From Croceicoccus marinus (GTDB taxonomy: Bacteria; Pseudomonadota; Alphaproteobacteria; Sphingomonadales; Sphingomonadaceae): 64,000 bases of DNA. Of the stretch, positions 28,699 to 38,007 are shown one piece after another. Within the stretch, counting starts at the first letter, position 1. Each line of letters opens with the position of its first letter. The translations under genes were made by a program, and so were the position numbers. The DNA is taken from contig NZ_CP019602.1 in assembly GCF_001661675.2 (NCBI RefSeq), forward strand, positions 1,079,501 through 1,143,500, given 5' to 3'. Under the pieces are notes generated by a model. The model was not told the origin of the DNA. It did not search any database and worked only from the letters and a program-made list of their open reading frames with translations.

Positions 28699-29451
28699 AT
28701 GGCGCCCGCGCCATCGGCCTTGCACCGGTTGGAGATCGTCGAGCAGGTCGGATCGACCAATGGCGAATTGCTTGCCCGGCTCTCGCGCGGCGAAGCGCTG
28801 CGCGAGGGTGACTGGCTGGTCGCAGACCGGCAGGTCGCCGGGCGAGGGCGCCTCGGCCGCGAGTGGCAGGACGGCGCGGGCAATTTCATGGGCTCGACCG
28901 TCGTGGCGATCGGGGCCGGCGATCCTCCGGCACATACGCTGGCGCTGGTGGCAGGTGTTGCCGTGCACCGGGCGGCTGCCGAACTTCTGCCGGATGCGGC
29001 CGGGCTGACGCTGAAATGGCCCAACGACCTGCTGCTGGACGGCGCCAAGCTGGCCGGCATCCTGCTGGAGCGGCGCGGCGATCATGTCGTGGTCGGCGTC
29101 GGCGTCAATCTCGTCCAGGCGCCCAAGCTGGCCGATCGGCAGACGGTCGCGCTCGCGGATATAGGACTGGCGGTCCCGCGCGATGACTTCGCGGATGCGC
29201 TCGCCCGCACATTCGCCGACGAACTGGCGTCGTGGCGCTCCTCCGGGCTTCACCAGACCGTAGCACGATGGACGCAGCGGGGTCCGGTCGTCGGAACCCG
29301 GCTCGTCGTCAATCCCGCGACCGAGGACCGCCTGACCGGGCAGTATCGCGGCCTGGATCCGGCTGGGGCGTTGCTGCTGCGCTTGGCGGGCGGGGCCGAT
29401 CGTGCCATTCACGCGGGCGAGGTTGAACTGCTCCGCAACGAAGAGGATTGA
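28699..29451 (+). CDS. birA: Biotin--[acetyl-CoA-carboxylase] ligase (monofunctional)
   Basis: 250-aa cytoplasmic enzyme that makes biotinyl-AMP and attaches biotin to BCCP. The biotinyl-AMP loop is GRGRLGR (residues 48-54), preceded by VGSTN and followed by [19 protein letters not shown] and VVVGVGVNL. It begins directly with the catalytic domain; the N-terminal helix-turn-helix of E. coli BirA is missing, so it cannot be the bio operon repressor. A GTG directly precedes the ATG in frame. It sits between nuoN and coaX, a common alphaproteobacterial arrangement with no obvious functional link to complex I. Confidence 0.93.
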   Translation: MAPAPSALHRLEIVEQVGSTNGELLARLSRGEALREGDWLVADRQVAGRGRLGREWQDGAGNFMGSTVVAIGAGDPPAHTLALVAGVAVHRAAAELLPDAAGLTLKWPNDLLLDGAKLAGILLERRGDHVVVGVGVNLVQAPKLADRQTVALADIGLAVPRDDFADALARTFADELASWRSSGLHQTVARWTQRGPVVGTRLVVNPATEDRLTGQYRGLDPAGALLLRLAGGADRAIHAGEVELLRNEED

Positions 29452-29452
29452 G

Positions 29453-30241
29453 ATGCTGCTCGCCTGCGACGTCGGCAATACGAATATCGTCTTCGCCCTG
29501 ATGGAAGGGGCGCAGGCGCGTACCCGCTGGCGCATCGCCACCGACGCGCGGCGCACGGCGGACGAATATGCCGTCTGGCTGATGCAGCTGTTCGCGCTTG
29601 AGGGGCTGGATTTCACCGCGGTGACGAAGATGATCGTCTCCACCGTTGTGCCGCGTGCGCGCCATAATCTGACCGTTCTGGGCGAGAAATATTTTGGCGG
29701 CACGCCGCTGTTCGCGGGCGAAGAGCCGGTCGGCTATGGCATCAGGGCCGATGTCGACGAACCGGGATCGCTGGGCGCGGACCGCGCGGTCAACATGGTC
29801 GCGGCGCATGATGCGTGGCAGGGCGACCAGATCATCATCGATTTCGGCACCGCGACGACCTTTGACGTAATCGATTTCGCCGGCACCTACAAGGGCGGCA
29901 TCATCGCGCCCGGCATCAATCTCTCGCTCGACGCTCTTGTCAGCGCCGCGGCCAAGCTGCCGCGCATCGCCATCGAATCGCCCGGCGATGATCGCAGCGT
30001 CATCGGCCGCAACACCGAGAGCCAGATGCAGATCGGCGTATTCTGGGGCTATGTGGCCATGATCGAAGGGCTTGTCGCGCGGCTTAAGGCAGAGATCGGG
30101 CGGCCCGCGCGTATCGTGGCAACCGGCGGCCTGGCGGTGCTGTTCGACGAGTGTACCGAAATATTCGACCATATAGATGTCGATTTGACGCTGCGGGGTC
30201 TATCAATTCTGGCGGAGCGTACCGATATTACTGCGCGATGA
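29453..30241 (+). CDS. coaX: Type III pantothenate kinase
   Basis: 262-aa enzyme that phosphorylates pantothenate in the first step of coenzyme A synthesis. This type is not feedback-inhibited by CoA. Seen: phosphate-1 motif CDVGNTN (Asp6), GADRAVN with the pantothenate/catalytic region, phosphate-2 motif [12 protein letters not shown], then GGIIAPGIN and the C-terminal VATGGLA. Start ATG 29453 is one base after the birA stop; the end overlaps rnj by ATGA. A CoaX near BirA links two cofactor enzymes. Confidence 0.95.
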   Translation: MLLACDVGNTNIVFALMEGAQARTRWRIATDARRTADEYAVWLMQLFALEGLDFTAVTKMIVSTVVPRARHNLTVLGEKYFGGTPLFAGEEPVGYGIRADVDEPGSLGADRAVNMVAAHDAWQGDQIIIDFGTATTFDVIDFAGTYKGGIIAPGINLSLDALVSAAAKLPRIAIESPGDDRSVIGRNTESQMQIGVFWGYVAMIEGLVARLKAEIGRPARIVATGGLAVLFDECTEIFDHIDVDLTLRGLSILAERTDITAR

Positions 30242-31893
30242 CTCCTAAAAATGAACTGATATTCCTCGCGCTCGGCGGGTCGGGCGAGATTGGCATGAAC
30301 GTCAATCTCTACGGCTGCGACGGGAAATGGCTGATGGTCGACCTGGGCATGAGCTTTGCCGACCCCGGATACCCCGGCGTCGACCTTGTGTTCGCCGACC
30401 TCGACTTCATCGAGGAGCGGGCCGAGGATCTGGTCGGCATCGTGCTGACCCACGCGCATGAGGACCACATCGGCGCGGTCCCTTATTTCGCGGCCGATCT
30501 GGGCGTGCCGCTCTATGCCACGCCGTTTACCGCGTCGCTGGTGCGCGAAAAGCTGGTCGAAGCCGGCATCCAGGACGAGGTGGAGCTGCATGTCATCGAC
30601 CATCTGGACAGCTTCCGTCCCGGCGGATCGATTTCTCCCTTCCAGGTCCGCTACGTTCCGCTGGCCCATTCGATCGCCGAGGGTAACGCCGTACTGGTCG
30701 AGACGCCCTATGGCCGCGTCTTCCACACCGGCGACTGGAAACTGGACGACGATCCGCAGGTCGGCGAACCCTCCACGCCCGAGGAACTGACCGAGATCGG
30801 GGACGAGGGCATTCTGGCGCTCGTGTGCGATTCGACCAATGTGTTCAACGCCGCCGCATCGGGCAGCGAGGGCGAGGTACGCACCGGCCTCGACGCCGAG
30901 GTGGCGCGTCACCGCGGCAAGCGCGTGCTGGTCACGACCTTCGCATCCAATGTCGCGCGGCTGCAGACGCTGGGGCAGGTGGCTAGGGATACCGGGCGGC
31001 AGCTGTGCGTCGCGGGGCGCTCGCTCGACCGCATCATCGGCGCCGCGCAGGCGAACGGCTATCTGCAGGATTTCCCCGATACGGTCGATTTCGACACCGC
31101 CATGAGGCTTCCGCGGGGCGAAGTGCTCATCATCGCGACCGGCGGCCAGGGCGAGCCGCGCGCCGCACTCGCCCGCATAGCGGCCGAACAGCATCCGCTC
31201 GACCTGGTGAAGGGCGACGTGGTGCTTTTCTCAAGCCGCCAGATCCCCGGTAACGAACTGGCCATCGGGCGCATCATGAACCAGCTCGCGGGACGCGGGA
31301 TCGACATGGTGACCGACCGGCAGGAACTGATCCACGTGTCCGGCCACCCCGGCCGGCCCGAGCTCGAGGCTCTCTATGGCTGGATCAGGCCAGAAATCCT
31401 GGTTCCCGTGCATGGCGAGATGCGCCACATGGCCGAGCAGGCGCGCGTCGGCGCGAAGGCTGGCATCCCCAGCCAGGTCGTGCAGAAGAACGGCGACATC
31501 ATCCGCCTCGCCCCCGGCAAGCCCGGCAAGATCGGCGAGAGCAAGGCGGGGCGGCTCGTGCTCGACGGCGACATCATCGTGCCTGCGGACGGCGAATCGA
31601 TCGTCGAACGCCGGCGTCTCGCCAGCAACGGGCACATCACGGTCGTCCTCCCGCCCGCCGGATCGAAGGGCGAGGTCATGATCAACGCCATCGGCCTCCC
31701 GCTGGTCGAGGACATGGACGAGTTCCTGGACGAGGCGAAGAACGATGTGGCATCGGCGATCGCGCGGCTGAAGGGCCGCTCGCGCGAGCCCGAGGCGGTG
31801 CTGGAAGCGGCCCGGCTTGCCGCCCGCCGCGCGGCGCGGCGCTGGTCGGGCAAGAACCCGCAGGTCGCGGTGCTTGCGATGGGCGCGGGCTGA
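30238..31893 (+). CDS. rnj: Ribonuclease J
   Basis: 551-aa metallo-beta-lactamase/beta-CASP nuclease, with 5'-3' exonuclease and possible endonuclease activity in rRNA maturation and mRNA turnover. The zinc motif HxHxDH is [10 protein letters not shown], with His72, His74, Asp76 and His77. Further ligands are in [10 protein letters not shown] and [10 protein letters not shown], and the beta-CASP/C-terminal His in [12 protein letters not shown] and [11 protein letters not shown] 30238 overlaps coaX. The genome therefore has both RNase E (left end of this window) and RNase J, as is usual in alphaproteobacteria. Confidence 0.95.
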   Translation: MTPKNELIFLALGGSGEIGMNVNLYGCDGKWLMVDLGMSFADPGYPGVDLVFADLDFIEERAEDLVGIVLTHAHEDHIGAVPYFAADLGVPLYATPFTASLVREKLVEAGIQDEVELHVIDHLDSFRPGGSISPFQVRYVPLAHSIAEGNAVLVETPYGRVFHTGDWKLDDDPQVGEPSTPEELTEIGDEGILALVCDSTNVFNAAASGSEGEVRTGLDAEVARHRGKRVLVTTFASNVARLQTLGQVARDTGRQLCVAGRSLDRIIGAAQANGYLQDFPDTVDFDTAMRLPRGEVLIIATGGQGEPRAALARIAAEQHPLDLVKGDVVLFSSRQIPGNELAIGRIMNQLAGRGIDMVTDRQELIHVSGHPGRPELEALYGWIRPEILVPVHGEMRHMAEQARVGAKAGIPSQVVQKNGDIIRLAPGKPGKIGESKAGRLVLDGDIIVPADGESIVERRRLASNGHITVVLPPAGSKGEVMINAIGLPLVEDMDEFLDEAKNDVASAIARLKGRSREPEAVLEAARLAARRAARRWSGKNPQVAVLAMGAG

Positions 31894-31909
31894 GCCTAAT
31901 CCCGGGTCC

Positions 31910-32224
31910 ATGCAATGGACCTCCGGAATCGCGATCTACTTCCTGTTGTGGATCTTCAGCGCCTTCATGGTGATGCCGTTCGGAATCCGGACGCACCAGG
32001 ATGCAGGGACCGCGCCCGAAGCGGGCCACGCCGACAGCGCGCCGATCAACTTCCAGCCATGGCGCATCGTATGGCGCACCACTCTGGTGGCGGCCGTGCT
32101 GTTCGTGCTGTTCTACGTGAATTACGAGCAGGGCTGGATCACCGCCGAGGATATCGACTTCTTCCCCGCGCCCCCCGATCTTGAGGCGGAGCAGGCGCTG
32201 ACCACCGCCGACCCGGCCCGCTAG
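31910..32224 (+). CDS. DUF1467 family membrane protein
   Basis: 104 aa from ATG 31910, 16 nt after rnj. One helix at the N-terminus (AIYFLLWIFSAFMVMPFGIRT, shown in part: IYFLLWIFSAFMVMPFG) is followed by a polar loop with HQDAG and a second helix (TLVAAVLFVLFYVNY). An acidic tail ends it. The motif WxxxxFxxxPFGIRT matches the DUF1467 family that commonly follows rnj and precedes proS in alphaproteobacteria. proS is not present here; the next gene converges. Function unknown. Confidence 0.85.
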   Translation: MQWTSGIAIYFLLWIFSAFMVMPFGIRTHQDAGTAPEAGHADSAPINFQPWRIVWRTTLVAAVLFVLFYVNYEQGWITAEDIDFFPAPPDLEAEQALTTADPAR

Positions 32225-32258
32225 GCCGGGCGGAACCGCAGAGAGGGCCCCGCCCGGC
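32225..32258. terminator. Hairpin between convergent DUF1467 and coiled-coil genes
   Basis: A perfect 9-bp inverted repeat, GCCGGGCGG at 32225-32233 and CCGCCCGGC at 32250-32258, encloses a 16-nt loop. It begins right after the DUF1467 stop and ends 6 nt before the stop of the converging gene. Position and symmetry suit a bidirectional terminator. There is no clear U-tract on either side, so it may only pause or protect 3' ends. Confidence 0.6.
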
Positions 32259-32264
32259 GATCCG

Positions 32265-35200
32265 TTACCGGCGCAGCCGCTCGATCGACTGGGCCAGCGC
32301 GACATAGAGCTTGCCCATGTCGCTCGACAGCACGGTCACCGCCAGCGAATTGCCTTCGCGGGTGGACAGCAGGTTGCGCAGCATCGCCTCGAAATCGTGG
32401 ATGTAGCGATTGACGTGCTCGCGGAACTCGCTGTCCGCTTCGAAATGCTCGACGATCAGGCGGGCGTCGGCATTGTCGATCAGGCGCACGGCGCGGCGGG
32501 TGAAGATGCCGCGCTCGCCCTTCAGATAGGCCTGCCATGCGCTGTCGCTGACATCGGTCGACAGCACCTTGTCGATGTCGATCGCGGTCGAATTCAGCGA
32601 TTCGGTGATCTGCGTCACACGGCGGGCGAAATGGTCGTCGATGTCCTCTTCGGCGCGGCGGCGCGCTTCGGCGACGCGATATTCCAGATGGCCGGTGATC
32701 TCGTTGACGCGGTTCAGATGCTCTTCCAGTTCCCCCGCGGCATCGCGGGCGGCGCTGGTCGCGCGCGACACCGCGGCGTCCAGCGTTTCCAGCGTGTCCC
32801 TGGTGCTGGCCTCGACCGCCTCGCGAACGACGATGCCGCTTTCTTGGGCCAGCTTATCGGCAATGGCCCGCACCGCGTCGGATGATGTGCCCTCGATATT
32901 GGCGACAGCCTCGCGGCTCGCTTCGGCGAGGCGGCTGATCGCGCCGCTCAGCGTGGCCTCGGCTGCTTCGGCCATGGCCTCGCTGTCGCTGCGGGCCAGG
33001 GCCAGCGTGTCGCGCAGATCGGCGATCTGCGCCGCATGCTCGCTGCCGCGTTCGTTCAGCCGGTCGTGCAATTGCTCAAGCTCCGCGATGGCCGAACGCG
33101 TGCTGTTGCGCGCAGCCTCGACCGCGTTGTCGAGCGACTTGCTGTTCTCTCCCGCTTCGCCCAACGCGGCGCGCAGGTCTTCCATGCGGTCGGCCACCGA
33201 AGTCACACGGGTCTCGGCCTCGTCCAGCGAAGCAGGCAGCGCCTCGCGCGTGTGGCGCGAGCTCGCTTCGATCAGCTCGAGCAGGCGTACCGAATTGTCG
33301 GTCAGCGCCAGCACGGCCTTGTCGGTGCCCGACAGGGCTTCGCGGCTTTCGGTCAGCTTGGCGGCCAGCGCTGCCAGGCTGGCACAAACCAGCGATTCGG
33401 CCTCGCGCCCGCTTTCGGCGACCTGTTCCATCCGCTTGCCGAAATCGGCGATCCGGCCCGAAATGATCTCGGCATGGCGGGCCAGCGATTCGCTGGTCGC
33501 CTGCTGGCGGCGGCGGCGCTCGTCGAGTTCGCCGTCGATTTCGGCCAGCTGCGCGTCGAGCGTCGCCAAGCTTTCGCGGCCCGCGGCAATGCGTGCCTCG
33601 CGGCGTTCCTCGAAGCTGCGGTCGATCGTGTCGAGATGGTCCGCCGCGGCTTCGGTCATTTCGCGGCCCGCTGCCAGCTGGCGCAGGCGGCGTTCCTCGA
33701 ACCCTTGCTCGATCGCCACGAACTGCTGCGCGATGGCTTCGCCGAATTCGCGCTGCACGTCGTGATAGGCCTGGCGACGCTGTTCGATCCGAGCGTCGAA
33801 ATCGTCGAGCTGACCCGTCACCGCATCGCCGAACTCGCGCTGGGCGGTGATATAGCTCAGGCGGCGCTCCTCGATCCGGCCATCGACATCGTCGAGCTGG
33901 GTCGCAAGCGCCTCGGTCAGATAGCGGCCGGCAGCCTCGCCCTTCTGGCGGCGCTGCTCGATCTCGCCGTCCAGGGCTTCCAGCCCGGCGCGCAGGCGAT
34001 CGGACAGCGCGCGGGTGGCCGCTTCGCTGCGCTCGATCCGCCCGGCAATCTCGGCTTCCAGCGTTTCGCCATGCTGAAGCAGCTCGCCATGCAGGCGCCC
34101 GATCTCGAGCGAGAGCATCGACACGCGCGAGCCGACCGTTTCCAGCGTTTCCTCGCTCTTGCGGTCGAGGCCGGAGAACATCGTCGCAGCCTCGCGCCCA
34201 CCCTCGGCCATGCGGTCGCGCCAGGCGGCGATCGCCTCGCCGCCGACTTCGGCAAAGCGTTCCATCAGCGCGTCGGCTTCGTCGTTCACCGCGGTCAGGC
34301 GATTGCGCCAGCCGGTGATCGCACCTTCGCCCGAATGGTCGAAACCGGCAAAAAGCGTTTCCGCCTCGCGCCCCAGGTCGCCAAGCTGCTTGCGCAGCCG
34401 GTCCAGCGCCTCGGTCTCGCCGCGCGCAATGCGGCCCGCGATGTCGCCGCTTTCGCTTTCCAGCTTGGCAAGGCGCTCCTGCAGCGCGTCGACGGCATCG
34501 ATCTCGGCTTCGGCCAGGCGGTTGCGCGCCTGGTCGAGAATGCGCTCCATCGCCTCGGCGCGTTCGCGAACGGCGGCCAGCGCGTCGATTTCCTGCTGGT
34601 CCAGCCGCTCGCGCAGTGCCGAACCCTCGGCATCAAGCGCGGCGAAGCGGTCGGAAGCGATCGATCCCAGCTGGTCCGCGCAGCGCTCGAACTCGGTCAG
34701 TGCCTCGTTCACGCGCGCGCGCATCTCGTCCACCTTCAGCGTCGAGGCTTCGCCTGCCTGGCCCAGCCTGCCGAACCCTTCGGTCAGGCGGTTCAGCTGG
34801 CCATGCGCGCCTTCGCCCGCCTGGCCGATCGAATTGACCAGGTCGCGCGCCGCATTGGTCAGCACCGGCAATTGCCCGCGCAGCTTCTCCATATTGTCGA
34901 GCGCCGCGCCCGACACGCCGTGCAGGCGATCGACCTGCTCTCCGTTATCGGTGATAAGATCCTGCAATCGACCGGCATTTTCGGACAGGCGCTCGCTCGC
35001 GATACGGCCCAGCGATTCAAGGTCGCGGCCCTGCGCGGTCAGGAATTCGCGCGCGATCGACAGTTCGGCGTTCACCTTGCCAAGCCGCTCCTCCAGCGCG
35101 ATCGATTCGTGGCGCAGCGAGGCGGCGGCATCGGCGAAACGCCCCGCTTCGGCGCGGCTGTGACGCAGCGCCAGCATCCACAGCGCGACGATCAGCGCCG

Positions 35201-35537
35201 CCGGCATCGACCATTGCGCGATCAGCGCGGCCCAGGCAGCGAAATCGGCGGGAACGGCGCCGTCAGACAGTTGCGCGAAAGCGAAGAAGCCCGTCCACAG
35301 CGCAAGCGCCAGCACGGCGAGGGCAGGGACGATCCAGCCCGCGCTGCGCGGTGCAACGGCCTCGAAGGCGGGATCGGCGTGGGCCATGTCGTCGGCCACC
35401 TCGTAATGCCCGTCATATTGATGGGCGTCGGGATGGGACCGCGCATCGTCGCGCTCGAAACCGGCGGATTCGGTTGCCTGTGCCGTATCCTCCTGATCTT
35501 CCTGTCCAAAGCGGATGATATTGCGCCGTCTGTTCAT
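32265..35537 (-). CDS. Large membrane-anchored coiled-coil protein with 29-residue repeats
   Basis: 1090 aa. Layout: a polar acidic N-terminus (1-65), two membrane helices at about 66-88 and 105-128 with a short loop, then about 960 residues of almost continuous charged helix rich in Glu, Arg, Ala and Leu. Residues about 290-699 form at least 14 units of exactly 29 residues. The last 100 or so residues are less coiled-coil-like and read as a distinct C-terminal domain (VSDSAWQAYLKGERGIFTRR, then a segment ending MGKLYVALAQSIERLRR). Both ends should be cytoplasmic. No enzymatic motif is seen. The layout of two N-terminal helices plus a long coiled coil resembles the Caulobacter polarity factor TipN, but I see no basis for homology beyond that. 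The upstream gap of 243 nt separates it from the divergent trio. Confidence 0.85.
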   Translation of the reverse strand: MNRRRNIIRFGQEDQEDTAQATESAGFERDDARSHPDAHQYDGHYEVADDMAHADPAFEAVAPRSAGWIVPALAVLALALWTGFFAFAQLSDGAVPADFAAWAALIAQWSMPAALIVALWMLALRHSRAEAGRFADAAASLRHESIALEERLGKVNAELSIAREFLTAQGRDLESLGRIASERLSENAGRLQDLITDNGEQVDRLHGVSGAALDNMEKLRGQLPVLTNAARDLVNSIGQAGEGAHGQLNRLTEGFGRLGQAGEASTLKVDEMRARVNEALTEFERCADQLGSIASDRFAALDAEGSALRERLDQQEIDALAAVRERAEAMERILDQARNRLAEAEIDAVDALQERLAKLESESGDIAGRIARGETEALDRLRKQLGDLGREAETLFAGFDHSGEGAITGWRNRLTAVNDEADALMERFAEVGGEAIAAWRDRMAEGGREAATMFSGLDRKSEETLETVGSRVSMLSLEIGRLHGELLQHGETLEAEIAGRIERSEAATRALSDRLRAGLEALDGEIEQRRQKGEAAGRYLTEALATQLDDVDGRIEERRLSYITAQREFGDAVTGQLDDFDARIEQRRQAYHDVQREFGEAIAQQFVAIEQGFEERRLRQLAAGREMTEAAADHLDTIDRSFEERREARIAAGRESLATLDAQLAEIDGELDERRRRQQATSESLARHAEIISGRIADFGKRMEQVAESGREAESLVCASLAALAAKLTESREALSGTDKAVLALTDNSVRLLELIEASSRHTREALPASLDEAETRVTSVADRMEDLRAALGEAGENSKSLDNAVEAARNSTRSAIAELEQLHDRLNERGSEHAAQIADLRDTLALARSDSEAMAEAAEATLSGAISRLAEASREAVANIEGTSSDAVRAIADKLAQESGIVVREAVEASTRDTLETLDAAVSRATSAARDAAGELEEHLNRVNEITGHLEYRVAEARRRAEEDIDDHFARRVTQITESLNSTAIDIDKVLSTDVSDSAWQAYLKGERGIFTRRAVRLIDNADARLIVEHFEADSEFREHVNRYIHDFEAMLRNLLSTREGNSLAVTVLSSDMGKLYVALAQSIERLRR
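33441..34670 (-). repeat. 29-residue (87-nt) periodic array inside the coiled-coil gene
   Basis: Anchor residues of the form hydrophobic-x-x-Arg-(hydrophobic or Arg) occur at residues 294, 323, 352, 381, 410, 439, 468, 497, 526, 555, 584, 613, 642 and 671. Every step is exactly 29. I checked nine of these codons directly in the nucleotide sequence, for example the two Trp codons at 34308-34310 and 34221-34223, 87 nt apart. The first eight units are diverged (WRNRL, WRDRM, IAGRI; the unit at 381 has Lys-Gln, LRKQL, at this site). The last six are tighter (IEQRR, IEERR, IEQRR, FEERR, FEERR, LDERR). No indels interrupt the array. Confidence 0.85.
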
Positions 35538-35780
35538 GCTGATAGCCCGTCCCGATCCTAAGCCCCACGATCTAGCACAGAACCCGCATTGTTACAGGCC
35601 CCGCTTCGGCATTTCTGGGGAAGGCGCGGGGCAGGTTACGGTGGATAAGACGGTAACGCAGCGGCCCGGGCCAGCGCCTGCGTCGCAAGCCTTTGCACAG
35701 ATCGCGCGCACCATCTTGCGCGGGGGCGCTTTTCCGCCGCATGAGGGGCACTGTTCGCCGACGCGGCGGGGCAAGATTGG

Positions 35781-37001
35781 GTGTGGTCCTTGCGCATAGC
35801 AGTCATTTCAATGCTGGAACCGGTGGAAGGCGGCGACCGACCGTCGGCCTCGCTGCGCATTGCCGGCGAGCCGGTCGCACGCCACCAGCTCGAGATTGCG
35901 GCGGCTGCCGGTGCCAAGCGCGTTCTCGTGCTCGGCGATCCGGGCGACGAACGGGTCGAGATGATGCTGGGCGCGGCGCGCGTGGCGGGGCTTCCGGCCA
36001 AGATCGTGCGCGATGCGCCCGCATTCTGCGGGGAGGTGACCGCAGCGGACGAACTTCTGGTATTCGGCGATTCGCTGATGGCCGATGCCTCGCTGGCGCT
36101 GGACCTCAGCAGCGGGCGCGGCGTGGCGACCCTGCCTGTCGAGCAGGGGCTGGCCGCGGGGTTCGAACGCATCGATGCCGAATATGCATGGGCAGGCGTG
36201 ATGGTGGTGCCCGGATCGCTGGCGGAACGGCTGCGTGAACTGCCCCGCGATTGCGATATCGCGTCTTCGCTGCTGCGGATCGCGCTGATGACGCGGCTTC
36301 AGGCGCATCCCGTCGATGTGGCGGCCCTGTCCGATGGCCGCTGGACCCTGATCCGCAGCGAGGCGGATGCGCAGGCGGCGGAAAGGCGCCGCCTCGCCAG
36401 CACCATCGCCGAGGCTAGCGGACAGACCGTCGGCACCAGGATCGCGGCGCGCGCGGCCCAGCAATTCGGCGCCCGGCTGCTTGAGCAGGATCACAGCGAT
36501 CTGCTGCTGGCGGCGATCGGACTGCTGCTGGTCGGCGCTGCGCTGGCGGCCACGGGTTTCCAGATCGGCTGGCTGGCCTTCTTGTTCATGGGGCTGAGCT
36601 GGATGGTCCTGCGCGGCCACCGCGTGCTGCAGGCGGTGCGCCGCCAGACGCGCATGCGGCCGCGCGGGCGCGACATCGGGTCGCTGCTGTTCCTGGCATT
36701 CGACGGCGTGATGGTGGCGGTGATCGCGATCAACGGCGGACCGGGCCTGGCGCGGTCGCCCGCCTGGTTCGCGGCGTTCATGGCCATTGCGCTGCTGCGG
36801 CTTGGCGCGGCGGAATTTCCCCATGTACCGATTCGCCCATGGCTGGACGACCGTTTCCTGCTGTGCCTTGCGCTTGCGCTATCGGCCATCTGGGGGGGAC
36901 CGATACTGCTTTCGATGCTCCTCGCAGGAGCCATTGCGCTGGGGTGGATTGCCCTTACGTTCCAAACGGGAACGGCTCGTACGAAACTAACGCGCCCTTA
37001 A
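35781..37001 (+). CDS. Membrane protein with N-terminal nucleotidyltransferase-like domain
   Basis: 406 aa from GTG 35781; ATG 35811 would remove the first beta strand. Residues 1 to about 185 alternate strands and helices like a GT-A/MobA-type nucleotidyltransferase: LRIAVISML, then RIAGEPVARHQLEIAAAAGA, RVLVLGD and LLVFGDSLMAD, ending DIASSLLRIALMTRL. A clear NTP-binding GGxxxR motif is missing. After a charged linker come several membrane helices (about 240-280, 300-325, 335-350, 355-400). I looked for the CDP-alcohol phosphotransferase signature and did not find it. It is the first gene of a tight trio with the next two genes and probably operonic with them. Function unknown. Confidence 0.75.
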   Translation: MWSLRIAVISMLEPVEGGDRPSASLRIAGEPVARHQLEIAAAAGAKRVLVLGDPGDERVEMMLGAARVAGLPAKIVRDAPAFCGEVTAADELLVFGDSLMADASLALDLSSGRGVATLPVEQGLAAGFERIDAEYAWAGVMVVPGSLAERLRELPRDCDIASSLLRIALMTRLQAHPVDVAALSDGRWTLIRSEADAQAAERRRLASTIAEASGQTVGTRIAARAAQQFGARLLEQDHSDLLLAAIGLLLVGAALAATGFQIGWLAFLFMGLSWMVLRGHRVLQAVRRQTRMRPRGRDIGSLLFLAFDGVMVAVIAINGGPGLARSPAWFAAFMAIALLRLGAAEFPHVPIRPWLDDRFLLCLALALSAIWGGPILLSMLLAGAIALGWIALTFQTGTARTKLTRP

Positions 37002-37024
37002 CCACACGGTGATATGCCAAGCCC

Positions 37025-38005
37025 ATGGGCGAACTGGAAAAGACCGGCGGAATAGCCTCCGCCATGCGCTCCGAACTGAAGCGCGGAGATCGGGTGCTGG
37101 GCGCGCGCGGCGTTGTGCTGCGCCATATCATCGGGTGCGAGGATCGCGCCATGTTCTCGGATGCGATCGTGGCGCGCGTGCGCGGGCTGGCGAACGATGT
37201 CGCCGCGCAGCTTGCGATCAGCCTGGCCGAAGCGGCGGGAGAGAAAGAGCCCGAGCAATGGGTGGAACATCTGGCCGAACCGCTCGCCGGCGCGCTGATT
37301 GATGAGCCGATGCTGCTCGAACATCTCCATTCGGTGTCGATGGAATGGCAGCTTACCGAAAGCCTTGAGCGGCGCGCAGGCATGGATCCCGCGCTCTCAC
37401 CGCTGCTGCAGACGCTGATCAGCGCCGACGATCCCAATGCCAGCTCGCTCGCCATGGACCTGCTGACCGGGCAGGCAGCTTTCGTGCGCCACATGCAGCG
37501 CATGACCTTGCCGCTGGTCGAGCTTCCCGCCGATGTGCTGTTCGCCGTGCTGAACACGCTGCGCGGCGTGGTCGCAGGCGACCTCAGCTTCGAACAGCAT
37601 GCGCGTACGGCGGAGCATGCGATCCGCACCCAATATGACGAATCGACCACGCGCATCGCGGTCGCCAACCGGCTGGTCCGTGCACTTGGGGCAGGGGCCT
37701 TTGCCGCGCTGTCGGTCAGCCATGCGGGCGTCGCGGTGTTCCTGTCCGCGCTGGCCGCGGCGACGGGGGAAACGCGCGACGACGTGGCGTCCTCTACCGG
37801 CGAAAGCCAGCTTGCGCGCCTGGCGCTGTCGCTGCGCGCCGCCGGCCTGGGCGACAAGGAGATCGAGCGCGAGTTCTTCGCGATCCATCCCGACATCACG
37901 CTGCCCGACAATTTCGCCGCGCTGCGCGGGAATGACGCGCAGGCCCTTCTGACCGGCGGGACGCCAGGGTCCGGCCCCGATTCGGGTTACGAGCCGGAAC
38001 GCTGA
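37025..38005 (+). CDS. Helical protein of unknown function, upstream of a kinase-like gene
   Basis: 326 aa, cytoplasmic, predicted almost all-helical with Ala/Leu/Arg-rich repeats resembling HEAT-like stacks (LSPLLQTLISADDPN, LPADVLFAVLNTLRGVV, SQLARLALSLRAAGLGDKE). No cofactor site, transmembrane helix or catalytic motif is evident. I considered DUF2336, an alphaproteobacterial helical-repeat family often near two-component genes, but cannot confirm it. It starts 23 nt after the membrane protein and ends 2 nt before the histidine-kinase-like gene, which suggests a partner or regulator role for that protein. Confidence 0.75.
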   Translation: MGELEKTGGIASAMRSELKRGDRVLGARGVVLRHIIGCEDRAMFSDAIVARVRGLANDVAAQLAISLAEAAGEKEPEQWVEHLAEPLAGALIDEPMLLEHLHSVSMEWQLTESLERRAGMDPALSPLLQTLISADDPNASSLAMDLLTGQAAFVRHMQRMTLPLVELPADVLFAVLNTLRGVVAGDLSFEQHARTAEHAIRTQYDESTTRIAVANRLVRALGAGAFAALSVSHAGVAVFLSALAAATGETRDDVASSTGESQLARLALSLRAAGLGDKEIEREFFAIHPDITLPDNFAALRGNDAQALLTGGTPGSGPDSGYEPER

Positions 38006-38007
38006 AA

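Noticed and set aside
33036..35561. An 841-codon plus-strand frame opposite the coiled-coil gene
   Set aside because: The minus-strand frame shows an orderly 29-residue repeat and membrane helices. The plus frame is a by-product of the Glu/Arg/Ala-rich codons.
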